Source of the DNA: Gymnothorax reevesii
Taxonomy: Eukaryota; Chordata; Actinopteri; Anguilliformes; Muraenidae
Length of the DNA stretch: 64,000 nucleotides
NCBI GenBank assembly: GCA_029721435.1
Contig: CM056583.1
Span: forward strand, 70,550,120 to 70,614,119
Direction of reading: 5' to 3'
Shown here: one piece after another, positions 33,617-44,778 of the stretch
Numbering within the stretch: the first letter of the stretch is position 1
Layout of the letters: each line of letters opens with the position of its first letter
Notes under the pieces: generated by a model
Seen by the model: the letters and a program-made list of their open reading frames with translations, nothing else
Database searches by the model: none
Told to the model about the DNA's origin: nothing
Made by a program: the position numbers and the translations under genes

Positions 33617-35197
33617 CAAAACCCAAAACCAGTGAAGTTGGCACGTTGTGTAAATCGTAAATAAAAACAGAGTACAATGATTTGCAAATATATTCAATTG
33701 AATACACTGCAAAGACAAGTTACTTAATGTTCGAACAGGTAAACTTTGCCATTTTTTGCAAATATTAGCTCATTTGGAATTTGATGCCTGCAACATGTTT
33801 CAAAAAAGCTGGCACAAGTGGCAAAAAAGACTGAGAGAGTTGAGGAATGCTCATCAAACTCTTATTTGGAACATCCCACAGTTGAACGGGCTAATTGGGA
33901 ACAGGTGGGTGCCATGATTGGGTAAAAAAGCAGCTTCCTTGAAATGCTCAGTCATTTACGAACAAGGATGGGGCGAGGGTCACCACTTAGTGAACAAATG
34001 CGTGAGCTGATTGTTGAACAGTTTAAAAACAACATTCCTCAATGAGCTATTGCAAGAAATTTAGGGATTTCATCATCTACGGTCCGTAATATCGTCAAAG
34101 GTCAGAGAATCTGGAGAAATCACTGCACGTAAGCGAAAAGGCCGAAAACCAAGATTGAATGCCCGTGACCTTCAATCCCTCAGGCAGTACTGAATCAAAA
34201 ACCGACATCAGTGTGTAAAGGACATCACCACATGGGCTCAGGAACACTTCAGAAAACCACTATCAGTAACTACAGTTCGTCGCTACATCTGCAAGTGCAA
34301 GTTAAAACTCTACAATGCAAAGCAAAAGCCATTTATCAACAGCACCCAGAAACGCCGCCGGCTTCGCTGGGCCCAAGCTCATCTAAGATGGACTGATGCA
34401 AAGTGGAAAAGTGTTCTGTGGTCTGACGAGTCCACATTTCAAATTGTTTTTGGAAACTGTGGACGTCGTGTCCTCCGGACCAAAGAGGAACAGAGGCATC
34501 CGGACTGTTATAGGCGCACAGTTCAAAAGCCAGCATCTGTGATGGTATAGGGGTGTATTAGTGCCCAAGGCATGGGCAACTTACACATATGTGAAAGCAC
34601 CATTAATGCTGAAAGGTACATACAGGTTTTGGAGCAACATATGTTGCCATCCAAGCAACATCTTTTTCATGGACGCCCCTGCTTATTTCAGCATGACAAT
34701 GCCAAGCCACATTCTGCACGTGTTACAACAGCATGGCTCCGTGCGGGTACTAGACTGGCCTGCCTGTAGTCCAGACCTATCTCCCATTGAAAATGTGTGG
34801 CGCATTATGAAGCGTAAAATACGACAACGGAGACTTTGGACTGTTGAACAACTTAAGCTGTACATCAAGCAAGAATGGGAAAGAGTTTCACCTGAAAAGC
34901 TTCAAAAATTGGTCTCCTCAGTTCCCAAACGTTTACTGAGTGTCATTAAAAGGAAAGGCGATGTAACACAGTGGTATAAAGGCCCCTGTGCCAACTTTTT
35001 TTGCAATGTATTGCTGCCTTTAAATTCTAAGTTAATGATTATTTGCAAAAAAAAAAAAAAGTTTCTCAGTTTGAACATTAACCATCTTGTCTTTCCAGTG
35101 TATTCAATTGAATATAAGTAAAGGATTTGCAAATCATTGTATTCTGTTTTTATCTACGATTTACATAATGTGCCAACTTCACTGGTATTGGGTTTTG
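33617..35197 (+). mobile_element. Full-length Tc1-like transposon (family A), ~200-bp inverted ends
   Basis: CAAAACCCAAAACCAGTGAA begins at 33617 and its inverse ends at 35197, each flanked by TA (the Tc1 target duplication). Inverted similarity extends inward for about 200 bp with some gaps and includes AGTTGGCAC, GTAAATCGTA, ATTTGCAAAT and the self-complementary TATTCAATTGAATA. The element is about 1.58 kb and carries one broken transposase gene in the forward direction. The end sequence matches a fish Tc1 type I recognise. The copy at 4230-5150 is a deleted relative. Confidence 0.95.
33968..34976 (+). pseudogene. Tc1-like transposase (family A), several stops and frameshifts
   Basis: The start is ATG 33968 (MGRGSPLSEQMREL). 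An early TGA at 34043-34045 is shared with the copy near 4.8 kb. A frameshift follows within VRNIV at about 34100, and an in-frame TAG at 34548-34550 falls in the SVMVWG-type motif. The first catalytic Asp (VLWSDEST) is at 34425, the second (QHDNAKPHSA) at 34695, and the Glu (SPIENVW) at 34799. The last two are 104 bases apart instead of 105, showing a one-base loss between them, near 34735. The C-terminal part (KIRQRRLWTVEQLKLYIKQ) is open. The family's normal stop after TQW has mutated, so the frame now runs on into the terminal repeat. The DDE triad is kept but the gene is dead. Confidence 0.93.
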
Positions 35198-35199
35198 TA

Positions 35200-35960
35200 T
35201 TAATATAAACATGCAGCAGAGGTAGTCCTGGCACAGTAAGGCCTCCTGGGCTCATCATCACCTCATGTACCCTGTCCTCCAAAACACACAACCCAGGCAG
35301 TGAATGGAGGTACATCCTGGAAGTGTTGCCTACTTGAGCCAATCAAGAACTTTCCAAAGAATATGGAGACTCTCCCACACAGCAGCCTTCTGCATTACCT
35401 TGATTGAAAGAAGAGCCGAGGTCCTGAACTCAAAATCTGGGATCGTCTTAATAGTCATCTGGAGATCAGAAGAAACCAGGCCCAAAACACGAAGAACAAT
35501 GGGGAGTGAGGCCACTGTGGATGCAGGGGAGACATTTCATAGGCAAGGACTGCATACTTCAAGTTTTATTTTTTCTGAATTTGCCACTCACATTACAGTC
35601 AAAAGGCACCGAATACTCCATAATAAAAATCATGTGATTATATGTGTCAAAAAGGACAAGATCAAGTTTATGGAACTCCAGTGGTCGTAAGCTGTATATG
35701 GGCCGATTCAACATTACTTTATGCGTGACATGGTCAGGATCATTCTAAGGGTGGACCTTGTCGCCAAAGCACCGGCATGACAGAGCTGATAAAAGAAAGA
35801 CCTGGCTATGCTGTCATGCCTCTTAAGATACGCTACGGTAGGTTGTTTGAGCTAGAGCAGAACATATAATGTCAAGATGTTGAACAGTTTCATCAAATAG
35901 GCCACAAGGGTGTTCAGTTCTTTCAACAGCCTTATGAAGAGCAACAGCTTGCGGGTTGAG

Positions 35961-35967
<7 letters not shown>
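35200..35967. other. No gene recognised
   Basis: A 128-codon forward frame at 35304-35690 spans most of this stretch but shows no domain. Its codon choice and composition look random, and it overlaps a reverse frame of 61 codons. It may be relic repeat DNA of a type I do not know. Confidence 0.4.
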
Positions 35968-35991
<24 letters not shown>

Positions 35992-36275
35992 TCCCACCCC
36001 CCCTCCCCCCAGGAGGGATGGGAGACATATTGTATTTGCATGGTTCCCAATCCACGTCCACGTTCGTGTAGGCTTCACCACTGTTTCCGGGGCTGTTACT
36101 TGGATACTGTTTAAGATATTTACATCAAACCTTGCAGACTCATTCAACATTGTATGTAGATTTACTTTCCGTGAACATCAATGAGGAGGGGCTGTGTTGG
36201 GATGGGGGAAGACATCTGTTTTTTTGCCTTGAAAACAATCTCTAGTTATTATTATTATTATTATTATTATTATAT
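35968..36275. repeat. Segment flanked by (ATT)n-ATATCC tracts
   Basis: ATTATTATTATT...ATATCCC at 35968-35997 and again ATTATT...ATATCC at 36247-36278 bracket about 250 bp. A C-rich/G-rich imperfect hairpin (CCCACCCCCC...GGGATGGGA) follows the first tract. Frames here give poly-Asn/Ile and are artefacts. It may be another member of the TATCCC-hairpin group. Confidence 0.55.
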
Positions 36276-36279
36276 CCAA

Positions 36280-37199
36280 ATTCATTCCAAAGCCTTATCA
36301 TGACAAATTCCTGGACAAATTCCTGCAGTAAAAATGAACCATTATTGATAGCTGCATTACCTCGCCTACACATCACAGTGGTTTGATTGTTCTTTATATA
36401 AATACAGGAAGATCCGGCACACCCCATTTTAAAAACTTCCCACAGTTGACAGTAATTAAAGTAATTTATAAAAATGGCCAATTATGAAATTCTGAGGGGA
36501 GCTATTTATCCTGGAAGACATTCATTTTTCCCTGAACATTGTTTCAGACTCTTGAAGATGATCGACAGTTAACAAATCAATTATCATTGAATAAGTTTCT
36601 ATTTTTGTCAGGGTTTCGCATTAGAAAATGTGAAGAAAGCAAAAACAAATGGGCTGTCCTTTATCAGATGTAGCAAGAAAAAAATTGCCAGGGTTTCAGT
36701 TGCATGCCCACAAAGAACAGGAAATTGAGGACTGGACTCAAGTGCAAGGATGGATTCGGTTGTAGATTTATTACTTTGCCGACAAGCAAAAATACAAACA
36801 AAATAGGAAACAGGGTTCCTTATTGAAAAAAGTCTATTAATAATACAAACAGATGGCTCAGAGTATTACAAATAGAAAACAAAAATGGGAAACGAGGTTC
36901 CCTAAATATAAATAGTGCTGGAACTACGCAGGACTAAGATCAATGGTTTAGTTTTATAATAAGACTACATGAATTCAGCTTACAACAGCGACGGTACTGC
37001 TGTGTAGCTTACGCGACTTTGCAATGAGCCAGTATGAAGCTCTGGCTTATATATCTGCTGCTACCACTCAGGGGCAATAAAGAACAAATGGTTGAGGTGG
37101 ATTGATGAGTGGAGGAGCGATCCGGGTCTTAATTGGCCAGCGTGCTGGACCATAGGAGGCTTGACAGTATCTGTAATCCTACCCCCCGTTTGGCACTGG
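36280..37199. other. Probable retroelement debris, no gene
   Basis: 36700-36960 contains repeated TACAAACA, GGGTTCC and AAACAGGGTTCCT-type wording, and AGGACTGGACTCAAGTGCAA near 36730. That texture resembles the untranslated or LTR-proximal parts of fish retroelements read in reverse. It adjoins a gypsy RT relic, but the link is inference. Confidence 0.35.
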
Positions 37200-37530
37200 G
37201 GGGAATCCCAGCGTCTTCTGTCTACCTAAAGTTGATGGTGTAATAGACACTCGAACTGCCCTCATGTGTCTCACTTGCTCCTCGTGGGCATGGGAGTTGG
37301 TTAGTATTTTTTTCAGATAGACTTTAGTGTATCTACCCAGCATGTGTCATAGCACATCGCTGTAGTATGATTGGAACACGGACGGGGTGGTGACCAGTCC
37401 ATACGGCATGACACAGTACTCGTAGTAGCCAGACCTATTACTGAATACCGTTTTCCATTAATCTCCTACGAATCAGATTGTAAGTGCTGCAGACGTCTAG
37501 CTTAGTGAATATTGTCACTCCACGAAGTTG
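37200..37530 (-). pseudogene. Ty3/gypsy-type reverse transcriptase fragment
   Basis: On the reverse strand, [15 protein letters not shown] (37525 downward) is the RT block with the first catalytic Asp (FTKLDL---Y-L). After a frameshift and stops near 37440-37446, [20 protein letters not shown] follows, the classic gypsy motif (Y-E---MPFGL-NAP--FQ). HMLGRYTKVYLKKIL comes next, at the site of the active-site box, where the two essential Asp residues read as Lys-Lys. It continues as HEEQVRHMRAV, the usual next helix. Protease, RNase H, integrase and LTRs are not seen. It is an old, inactive fragment. Confidence 0.85.
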
Positions 37531-37599
37531 CTCCACAGCGCTCTGGACTAGGACAGTCGTAAAATGCGCCTACAGCTGTTTTTTATTAGAACCTTTTAC

Positions 37600-37836
37600 T
37601 TTTCCAGCCTTTTGCTGCCCCTGTCCCAACTTTATTGAGATGTGTTGTTGCCATCAAATTCAAAATGAGCAAATATTTTTCATTAAATGGTAAAATGTCT
37701 CACTTTCAACATCAGATGTGTTGTCCATGTTCTATTGTGAATAAAACGCAGGTTTATGAGATTTACAAATCATTGCATTTTGTTTTTACTCATGTTTTGC
37801 AGAGCGTTCCTACTTAATTGGAATTGGGGTTTGTAA
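37600..37836 (+). mobile_element. Right end of another Tc1-like element
   Basis: CTGCCCCTGTCCCAACTTTA, TGTTGTTGCCATCAAATTCA, then AAAATGAGCAAATATTTTTC, TTCTATTGTGAATAAAA and ATCATTGCATTTTGTTTTTA lead to the terminus ATTGGAATTGGGGTTTGTA at 37836. This is the 3' untranslated end and terminal repeat of a very common fish Tc1 type, distinct from family A though related. The transposase and left end are absent. Confidence 0.85.
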
Positions 37837-37861
37837 TAATATATATATATATATATATATA
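37837..37861. repeat. (TA)n microsatellite at a Tc1 end
   Basis: About 12 TA units start directly at the Tc1 terminus, which is the TA target site. Insertion into a TA run, or later expansion, are both possible. Confidence 0.95.
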
Positions 37862-38539
37862 CTTTTAGTAATCTTTAAAACACATTAAAACTTTTTTTAA
37901 CATGAAAAACAAAAACAGAATCTTTATATTCTTTGCACATCTTTAGCTTTATTACAGAACACAGGCACTGCTAAAAAATAATATGAGAGCATAATCATAC
38001 ACCAGTCCTCTTTCATGTATGAATAGCTTGAGAATATCATGGACAAAAATAAGTAGGCCTGATGACATTCTTAATGTTGAGTTTGTTCGGTTACTCTATG
38101 CTTTGTAAAATATAATGAAAGCTACTAGACACCTTAGCTTCACCAAAAAAGGTGACCATGAAGTGAGTGAAGTGGTTTCCACTATAATGCTGATATCTTT
38201 TTTTTTAAAGGTGCAGATTTGAAATAAAAATGAGAAGTAAACCACAGAAAATGTGATTCTTAGTTATTACCTCAATACAAAATACACATTAAAACCCCAA
38301 ATCAGAAATGGTTAGGATGCTCAGTGAAATTAATATTCAAACTGAAAGCAATGATGGGGTAAATTATTTTTGCTGTGTACTGTGTTTAAAACAATGCAAC
38401 AGCACATTATTTGATATCTCACCACATAAAAATTCAATTGAAAAGTTTGGATAAAAAAGCATTAGCCACTTTGTAATGTTGACATTCCTTTTCACAATAC
38501 TTAATAAATGTTTATGGACTGAAGACACCAAATAAGTAA
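37862..38539. other. No gene recognised
   Basis: This is AT-rich non-coding DNA with short chance frames only. Confidence 0.5.
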
Positions 38540-38880
38540 CCCTCAAGTGACGAAGTAGGATCATTTATGATCCCAGAAGTAAATTTTTATGTGCCGTTTT
38601 CATATTTTAAATCAGAAAAAAATGTTTCCTTCCATGAGTTTGTCAAGCTATTCCTCTTGCAACTTCTAATAATGTGGCAAAGATAATTGAAAGACGTGTG
38701 GGATCATTTATGATGCCAGAGATAAGGAAGAGTCTTTCGAGTTGATAAAAGAGGACTCAGTGGCTGGTTACCTCACCCAAAGCAACTGTAATTATTTCCT
38801 GGTCGAGACAGAAAATGTGCACCCAGAGGGTGAAAATACCATCCATTAAATTACAAAAATAACTCACTTAATAACTTGTT
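38540..38880 (+). repeat. Dispersed GGRTCATTTATGAYCC repeat, copy 1
   Basis: It starts at about CCCTCAAGTGACGAAGTAGG and holds GGATCATTTATGATCC (38553-38568), a palindrome, with a near-copy GGGATCATTTATGATGCC at 38700. The order then matches 62752-63110: CAGAAAAAAATG, TGAGTTTG, ATTCCTCTTGCAACTTCT, GTGGCAAAGATAATTGAAAG, AATGTGCACCCAGAGGG and ACCATCCATTAA. The outer CTCAAGTG plus a GGGGTC palindrome in the second copy resembles piggyBac-type ends. Confidence 0.75.
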
Positions 38881-39877
38881 TGGTTTTACATTTTTTAAAA
38901 TTATGTATACATATAATTTTTTTAGATCGACTTTGATATGTGCTAGCAGCAGTGGTTAGAGTAAACAATAATGGTATACCATGCTGGCTATATATGTATA
39001 ATATATTTTTCTTGTAATTTTTGTTCTACAAGTTTCTTTTTGCATGAAAATATCTGTCTTGAAAAAGTAATACAGCCCAATGAAACAGCAGCCAGGGATT
39101 ATTTCCACTGAGTAGCTACAACTTTATTTGTACATGTGAATAGACACCTAAATATGCAGAGCTATGATGCCAAAATTATTCACAACAAGTTATATCTGCT
39201 TTAGCAAAGCATGGTTTTACTCAGAAGATTTGAATGATCCAGTTCTTTAAAGTGACAGCTGTGTTTTCTTCCAAAACACGCAGTATTTTATGGAAGACAA
39301 AGTTCCAGTTTTCATTTTATCCTGACATGACGTTTCATAAAATATAAATCACACTACCTGCTTGGTTGATGAAAAAAATGCAAGGCTTCAAACATAAAAT
39401 AGGTATTAGAGAACCACATGAATCTTTTCATAGTGTATAAACAGCTCTATAAATCTCCTGACTGGCTGTGCTATGGTGAGAACAAAAAAAAAACTGCATC
39501 GGAAAGCAGCTGGACTTTGATTTAAGCATCATACCTATGAATTCCTCATTTAAAATCCAAATATTTGCTTATATACTGTGTCATACCATGCATTATGAAC
39601 AAATCATGTACAAGTTTGCATTTTCAGAAAACCTTGGGACCAACATGTTGGCAGATTGTGGGATTTCATCTCAGGAAGTTAACATGAGTATTTATCTAAA
39701 AAAAGATTCTACTATCCTCCATAAAGTAAAGTAAAGTATACTTCACTGTTCATCCTTTGAATTAAAATTAATCTTCAGGAACTATGTACTAAGGTAAGCC
39801 AGACTCTGTTAAAACCAAACTGTTGCTATTCCACATAAAAATAAGCTACTGAATGATGATTTTGAATGGTTTCCTGA

Positions 39878-39912
<35 letters not shown>

Positions 39913-40324
39913 ATATATATATAATTTTTAATTAATCCTGTCACATATTATTCCACCTTATTGTCCTGTGATGCTTGCAGCCCCTGTTATCCTGTGGTAT
40001 TGTAGAAATAGTTAATGAAATGTTCACAAAAACAGATTAGTTTCTTTACCAAGATACACTGAAAGCCAGGTTTGAGATGGTATTTGTTATGAAAGGTTTG
40101 ACAGATATTTTCTGCCACCATCAGCCATTTTCATTCAACCTCAGCTACCCAGCAACCACTTATCTAATAATGTATGTTCCTAAGATTTACTTCAGAATAA
40201 AATATAATTACTTTGGAGATGAAAAAGCTCCCAATGAAGAGGTCATTTTCTCTTGTCTACCTAATGTCAGGGTACAGGATTTACATCGAAGAGCTACAAT
40301 ATTAAACCCACACACAGATGCAAG
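38881..40324. other. No gene recognised; contains a (TA)n tract
   Basis: The stretch is AT-rich and non-coding. A (TA)n microsatellite interrupted once by TTAT lies at 39878-39923. Confidence 0.5.
39878..39923. repeat. (TA)n microsatellite
   Basis: Two TA runs are joined by TATTATAT. Confidence 0.97.
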
Positions 40325-40757
40325 GAATAATGTTGATTATCTCATAACAATGGCGCATGTCAAGGTCAGCTGACAGATATTGGACGGTAAGCAAACAGTC
40401 GGATCTCAGATTCAAAGTGTTAGATGTAGGAGAAGTGGGAACTGGACGACTTTGACGAGGGCAAAATTGTTACGGTATGATGGATGGGTTAGATCATCAG
40501 TGAAGTGGCAAGACCTCCGGGGTGCTTCCAGCCAGCAGATGAAAGTACCTACTGACAGTGGTCCAAGGAGGGACAAGCCATGAACTGGCGAAAGGGTATT
40601 GGGCGCCCAAGGCTCATTGATGCAGTGGGGCTATGGAGGCTATCCAGTCCGGTCCAAACTAACAGAAAGGTGACTGTGGCATAAGTCACTGAGAATTTCA
40701 ATAATATTCAAATAAGGATTGTGTCAGAACATGCAGTGCTTCATACCAGTGCATTTG
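40325..40757 (+). pseudogene. Tc1-like element fragment (family E), leader and N-terminal transposase
   Basis: GGAATAATGTTGATTATCTC and CAATGGCGCATGTCAAGG match the leader of a fish Tc1 family that I recognise. The decayed gene follows: AACTGGACGACTTTGACGAG, CAGTGGTCCAAGGAGGGACA, GGGCGCCCAAGGCTCATTGA and TGTGTCAGAACATGCAGTGC. These encode in order the first helix-turn-helix, the GRPRLID linker and the second helix. Homology is lost after about 40757, so the catalytic half is missing. Stops and frameshifts are numerous. Confidence 0.82.
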
Positions 40758-43276
40758 CATCCAACACCCATAAAGTGCTGAAAGGTACATTTAATATTTT
40801 CAGGATTTTAATGTAACCATTACATTTATGAAGGTCTATGCCCATCTGTCTCTTTTAAACTGCCAGTTTCTTTTTTTGTTTGTTTTCTTCGTAGGTCTGG
40901 ATAAGGCTACGCTAAGTCATTTTTATACCCTAGTGAAATAGGAGGTGACATAATAACAAGATATAATTCCTTGAAACTTAGATGTTTCTGCGACTCAAGT
41001 AAGTTGAGTCTAATTTCTGTTTTTTACAATAATATCTTTATGGTTGCCATTAATTTCAAATTATTGATTTGGAGGAAATTGATTATTTATCAAATTATTG
41101 TGGTTGGTTCCATAGAAACATGAATAAATTTTGAGTTTATCTCTAAAATGGTATTCAGTAATTTCTACAGTATTTTTGTGAATTTCCAGGTAGGGGTGCG
41201 AATCCCTCATGGGCCAACTGGTGCCTGTATGTATAAGCGAGAAAAACTGTGAGGACATCATCTACAGCAAATCTCTGTGTTTTCATTCAGAAAAGATTAG
41301 GATTATGCGAGTATTTCAATCAAATTTACTAAAAACAGTATAACTGACATCTGACCCATTTCAAAAGTAAGCTTGAGGGACTGATAGATTAGTATTAAAC
41401 AGCCCTTGGAAAATACCTGAGCTCTGGGGACCCCCAGCAAAATACACCAACTAGGTTGCAATTTCTAGGAGACTCTATGTTTATATGCCTGCGTGGAGCT
41501 CTGCTCTGTATTCTTTCACATTTTTGCTGACTACAGACAATGGACTCATGAATATTGTGGAAAGTGATAGGACACCCCTTAAATATGAGTGACACTCTGT
41601 GTTAGAGTAACCTGAAGGATAAGCTTCAGCAGCTATTCCTGAGCAGTTCATTGCTTGAATCTGTTGTCTGGTCCCATATTTAGTGTTTTGCTGAAAATGA
41701 GAAATACTTTCATGATGTATCCTCCAACTGAGCCTAAATTGCACAATAGTCATTGGATGGAATGAGTCGACAGAAAGGAGAAATAGAACAGAACAAAAAA
41801 AAAAACATATGATGCAGAGGTACAGTGCTCCTTATGTATTTTCTGTCTTATTTATGAATATCATACATGTTGCTTCTGGAATGGAAAATGCACAGCGGCG
41901 CAAAAAAAAAAAATCAATGATCGACATTTTCAGTAATGAGAGTGATTTAGCAATTCTTCAAATACACATATAATTCAGTTAATATATTTATATTACAACG
42001 CTGTATATATGTGTGTAAATTGCAGAGACATGCAGTTCATCACTGTGACAAAGCAGTAACAAGCACATGCTGTAATGTTATTTTTCTCAATATATGACCT
42101 TCAGTAGTGGAGCCACATACCTATAAAACACAATCATCAATACAGTGATCCATCCAACATTTTATTGTGACATCAATATGGCCCATTCTTTACAGCTCAA
42201 ATAACCTGAAATCAATATGTAGCTAGCAATCAGTCGGCGCTATGGCTTGTATAGACCCAAAGGAGGACTCAAACATCTCGAGGGTCTTTTCCACCAGTTC
42301 TAATAAAAATGACATAGATTTCTTGCAGGTTAATATTGGGAATGTCTTTATACAATAAAACTTTGTATTGTCTTTCACTGCCAGACCAGTAAAATTTATG
42401 TTTCCATCCTGCAATCTATGTTTTCTCTCCCGGTAAATCTAAACCACGGACCTACATCTTTGAGACAATGTGGACTTGTACACCTTTCATTGCCCACCTT
42501 TCGTTGCCCATAGAAATGTCTGCTGCCCTGCCTCGGGGTGCCTGCCCCCAATGCCCCCCCCCCTCGCCCAGCATGCTTTAACTTCCAGGTCATGTATTCT
42601 GCCCAATGACAAAGAGAAAAAAAAACTGGACTGCGCACTCTCTATTCTTGATGCATTCTGCCATGGTCAAAATCAGGTAACCTGATAACAGAAAAACCCA
42701 AATGTCCATAAATATCAGTAAAAGAACTGATATTTATGGATATTTTAAAACCTGTTTTCGAGGGAATAAAAAAGAAAGATTTTACAGTTTTCAGAGCCAA
42801 TAGTGCAACTGTTTTGGTGCATGATTTTGGCACATATTTTGGCGCATCCAAACTGGTTAAAGCATCACATGCTTTCTTTTGGCATGACCAAATGTGAAAG
42901 CCAACTTATCTTCTTGAGAAGAAACAACAGTAAACAGTTGATATGGATTACTCCACAGAATTTGAGCAGGTTGTTATATTTTTGAAAGTTGAAAGTCTGC
43001 CTTGGGGCAAAACTTGATGGTTTCTGTTCATATCCATTGTGGTGGCGTACAAAGCTAGGGCAATGAAAATTGTGCCAATGTCCAAATTTTATGGGTTTAA
43101 CTAAACATGATACCACTTTAAAATAAAACTTGTAGAGTTACAAATAAAATAAAGGTAAAGATAAATAGTAAATGCACAAAGACATGCATATTCTTCCTTG
43201 ACTTCTACATACAAGACGTTTTGCCAGTGACGCTGAAATACTGTCGTATGGGCTGAAGTGTAAAAGAGGACCTAAT
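40758..43276. other. No gene recognised
   Basis: Short frames on both strands lack support, apart from the orphan reverse frame at 42223-42421 listed separately. There is an A-run at 41903-41914 and a C-run at 42555-42563. TGATATTTATGGA and TCCATAAATATCA near 42703-42741 form a short inverted repeat. Confidence 0.45.
42223..42421 (-). other. Orphan 63-codon reading frame with a possible splice acceptor
   Basis: The reverse frame reads QDGNINFTGLAVKDNTKFYC then IKTFPILTCKKS and LELVEKTLEMFESSFGS, ending at a TAG. The composition looks more protein-like than its neighbours. The frame is preceded on the reverse strand by ACATAGATTGCAG, which could serve as a 3' splice site though its pyrimidine tract is weak. 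I do not recognise the sequence. It could be a relic of a transposon protein or chance. Confidence 0.2.
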
Positions 43277-43308
43277 TATCCCCCGCTACAACGTTGTTGC
43301 GGGGGATA
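43277..43308. repeat. 32-bp near-perfect palindrome TATCCCCCGC...GCGGGGGATA
   Basis: The outer 10-bp arms TATCCCCCGC and GCGGGGGATA enclose a core that is itself self-complementary (ACAACGTTGT), with one mismatched pair overall. It sits at the head of the tandem array. Confidence 0.9.
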
Positions 43309-44505
43309 TAAAAATGGGGTCTGTCCGTCCGTCAGTTTGTTGTCCGGGCTATAACTTCAAAACTAATCATCCGATTCTGATTATATTTGGCATCGAGGTG
43401 CAAAACCACATAAAGGTGTGTCATGAAAAACAATTTTGAAAATAATTTTGTAATTTCTCACGTTTTGGGCCAAAAAGCGACAAATATCTGGGAAATCTGT
43501 AATGTGTCGTGTCCAGGCTATAACTTCGAAACTAATCATCCGATTCTGATCATATTTGGCATCGAGGTGTAAAACCACATAAAGATGCGTGTCATGAAAA
43601 ACAATTTTGAAAACACTTTTGTAATTTCTCACGTTTTGGGCCAAAAAGCGACAAATTTGTGGGAAATCTTTAATGTGTCGTGTCCGGGCTATAACTTTGA
43701 AACTAATCATCCGATTCTGATCATATTTGGCATCGAGGTGCAAAACCACATAAAGGTGTGTCATGAAAAACAATTTTGAAAGTAATTTTGTAATTTCTAA
43801 CGTTTTGGGCCAAAAAGCGACAAATTTGTGGGAAATCTGTAATGTGTCGTGTCCGGGCTATAACTTCAAAACTAATCATCCGATTCTGATCATATTTGGC
43901 ATCGAGGTGCAAAACCACATAAAGGTGTGTCAAGAAAAACTATTTTGAAAATAATTTTGTAATTTCTCACGTTTTGGGCCAAAAAGCGACAAATATCTGG
44001 GAAATCTGTAATGTGTCGTGTCCGGGCTATAACTTTGAATCTAATCATCCGATTCTGATCATAATTGGCATCGAGGTGTAAAACCACATAAAAGTGTGTC
44101 ATGAAAAACAATTTTGAAAATAATTTTGTAATTTGTCACATTTTGGGGCAAAAAGCGGTAAGTTTGTTGGAAATCTGTAATGTGTCGTGTCCGGGCTATA
44201 ACTTCAAAACTAATCATCCGATTCTGATCATACTTGGCATTGAGGTGCAAAACCACATAAAGGTGTGTCATGAAAAACAATTTTGAAAATAATTTTGTAA
44301 TTTCTCACGTTTTGGGCCAAAAAGCGACAAATATCTGTGAAATCTGTCATGTGTCGTGTCCGGGCTATAACTTTGAATCTAATCATCCGATTCTGATCAT
44401 ATTTGGCATTGAGGTGTAAAACCACATAAAGGTGTGTCATGGAAAACAATTTTGAAAATAATTTTGTAATTTGTCACGTTTTGGGGCAAAGAGCGACAAA
44501 TTTGT
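43277..44505 (+). repeat. Seven-unit 169-bp tandem array headed by a 32-bp palindrome
   Basis: After a palindrome (43277-43308) and a short (GTCC)n stretch, units restart at CATATTTGGCAT-type words at 43382, 43551, 43722, 43891, 44060, 44229 and 44398. Spacing is 169 bp except one interval of 171. Each unit has GTCCGGGCTATAACTT, ACTAATCATCCGATTCTGAT, GAGGTGCAAAACCACATAAA, TCATGAAAAACAATTTTGAA and CACGTTTTGGGCCAAAAAGC. Units differ by only a few bases, so the array expanded or homogenised recently. Frames of 60-130 codons on both strands just translate the unit. The array stops near 44505, where DIRS-like sequence starts. Confidence 0.96.
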
Positions 44506-44778
44506 TGCCAATGCTCAACTTTGCTATCGGCTACAGTTTGCTACCAGTGAGTACCGCGGTTCTATTTTGTACTTGCTCCGCTTTCTAACGGGCTTCGCTA
44601 TTGGTTATCTTTCCGAGGCCTTGCCTCGGTGCCTGAGGAAGAGAACTGAACTCGCCCACTCCATAGGAACGGGTAGCCTACTCAACTCGCATAAAGCCTC
44701 CGTGCTGCCAATGCTTGCCTCCCTTTTTCACTTAGCCTTGAGAGAGATAGGAACTCGTACAGCACGTCTTGTGTCAGT

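Noticed and set aside
35304..35690. 128-codon forward frame
   Set aside because: No motif, an opposite-strand frame across part of it, and no sign of biased codon use.
35823..36481. Reverse frames with poly-Asn and poly-Ile
   Set aside because: They are produced by (ATT)n tracts and have no other protein features.
43381..44449. Series of 60-130 codon reading frames on both strands
   Set aside because: They repeat with the 169-bp unit on both strands, so they are translations of the tandem repeat and not genes.
43277..44505. CRISPR-like regular repeats
   Set aside because: The whole 169-bp unit is repeated with no unique spacers, and the context is a eukaryotic transposon-rich genome.
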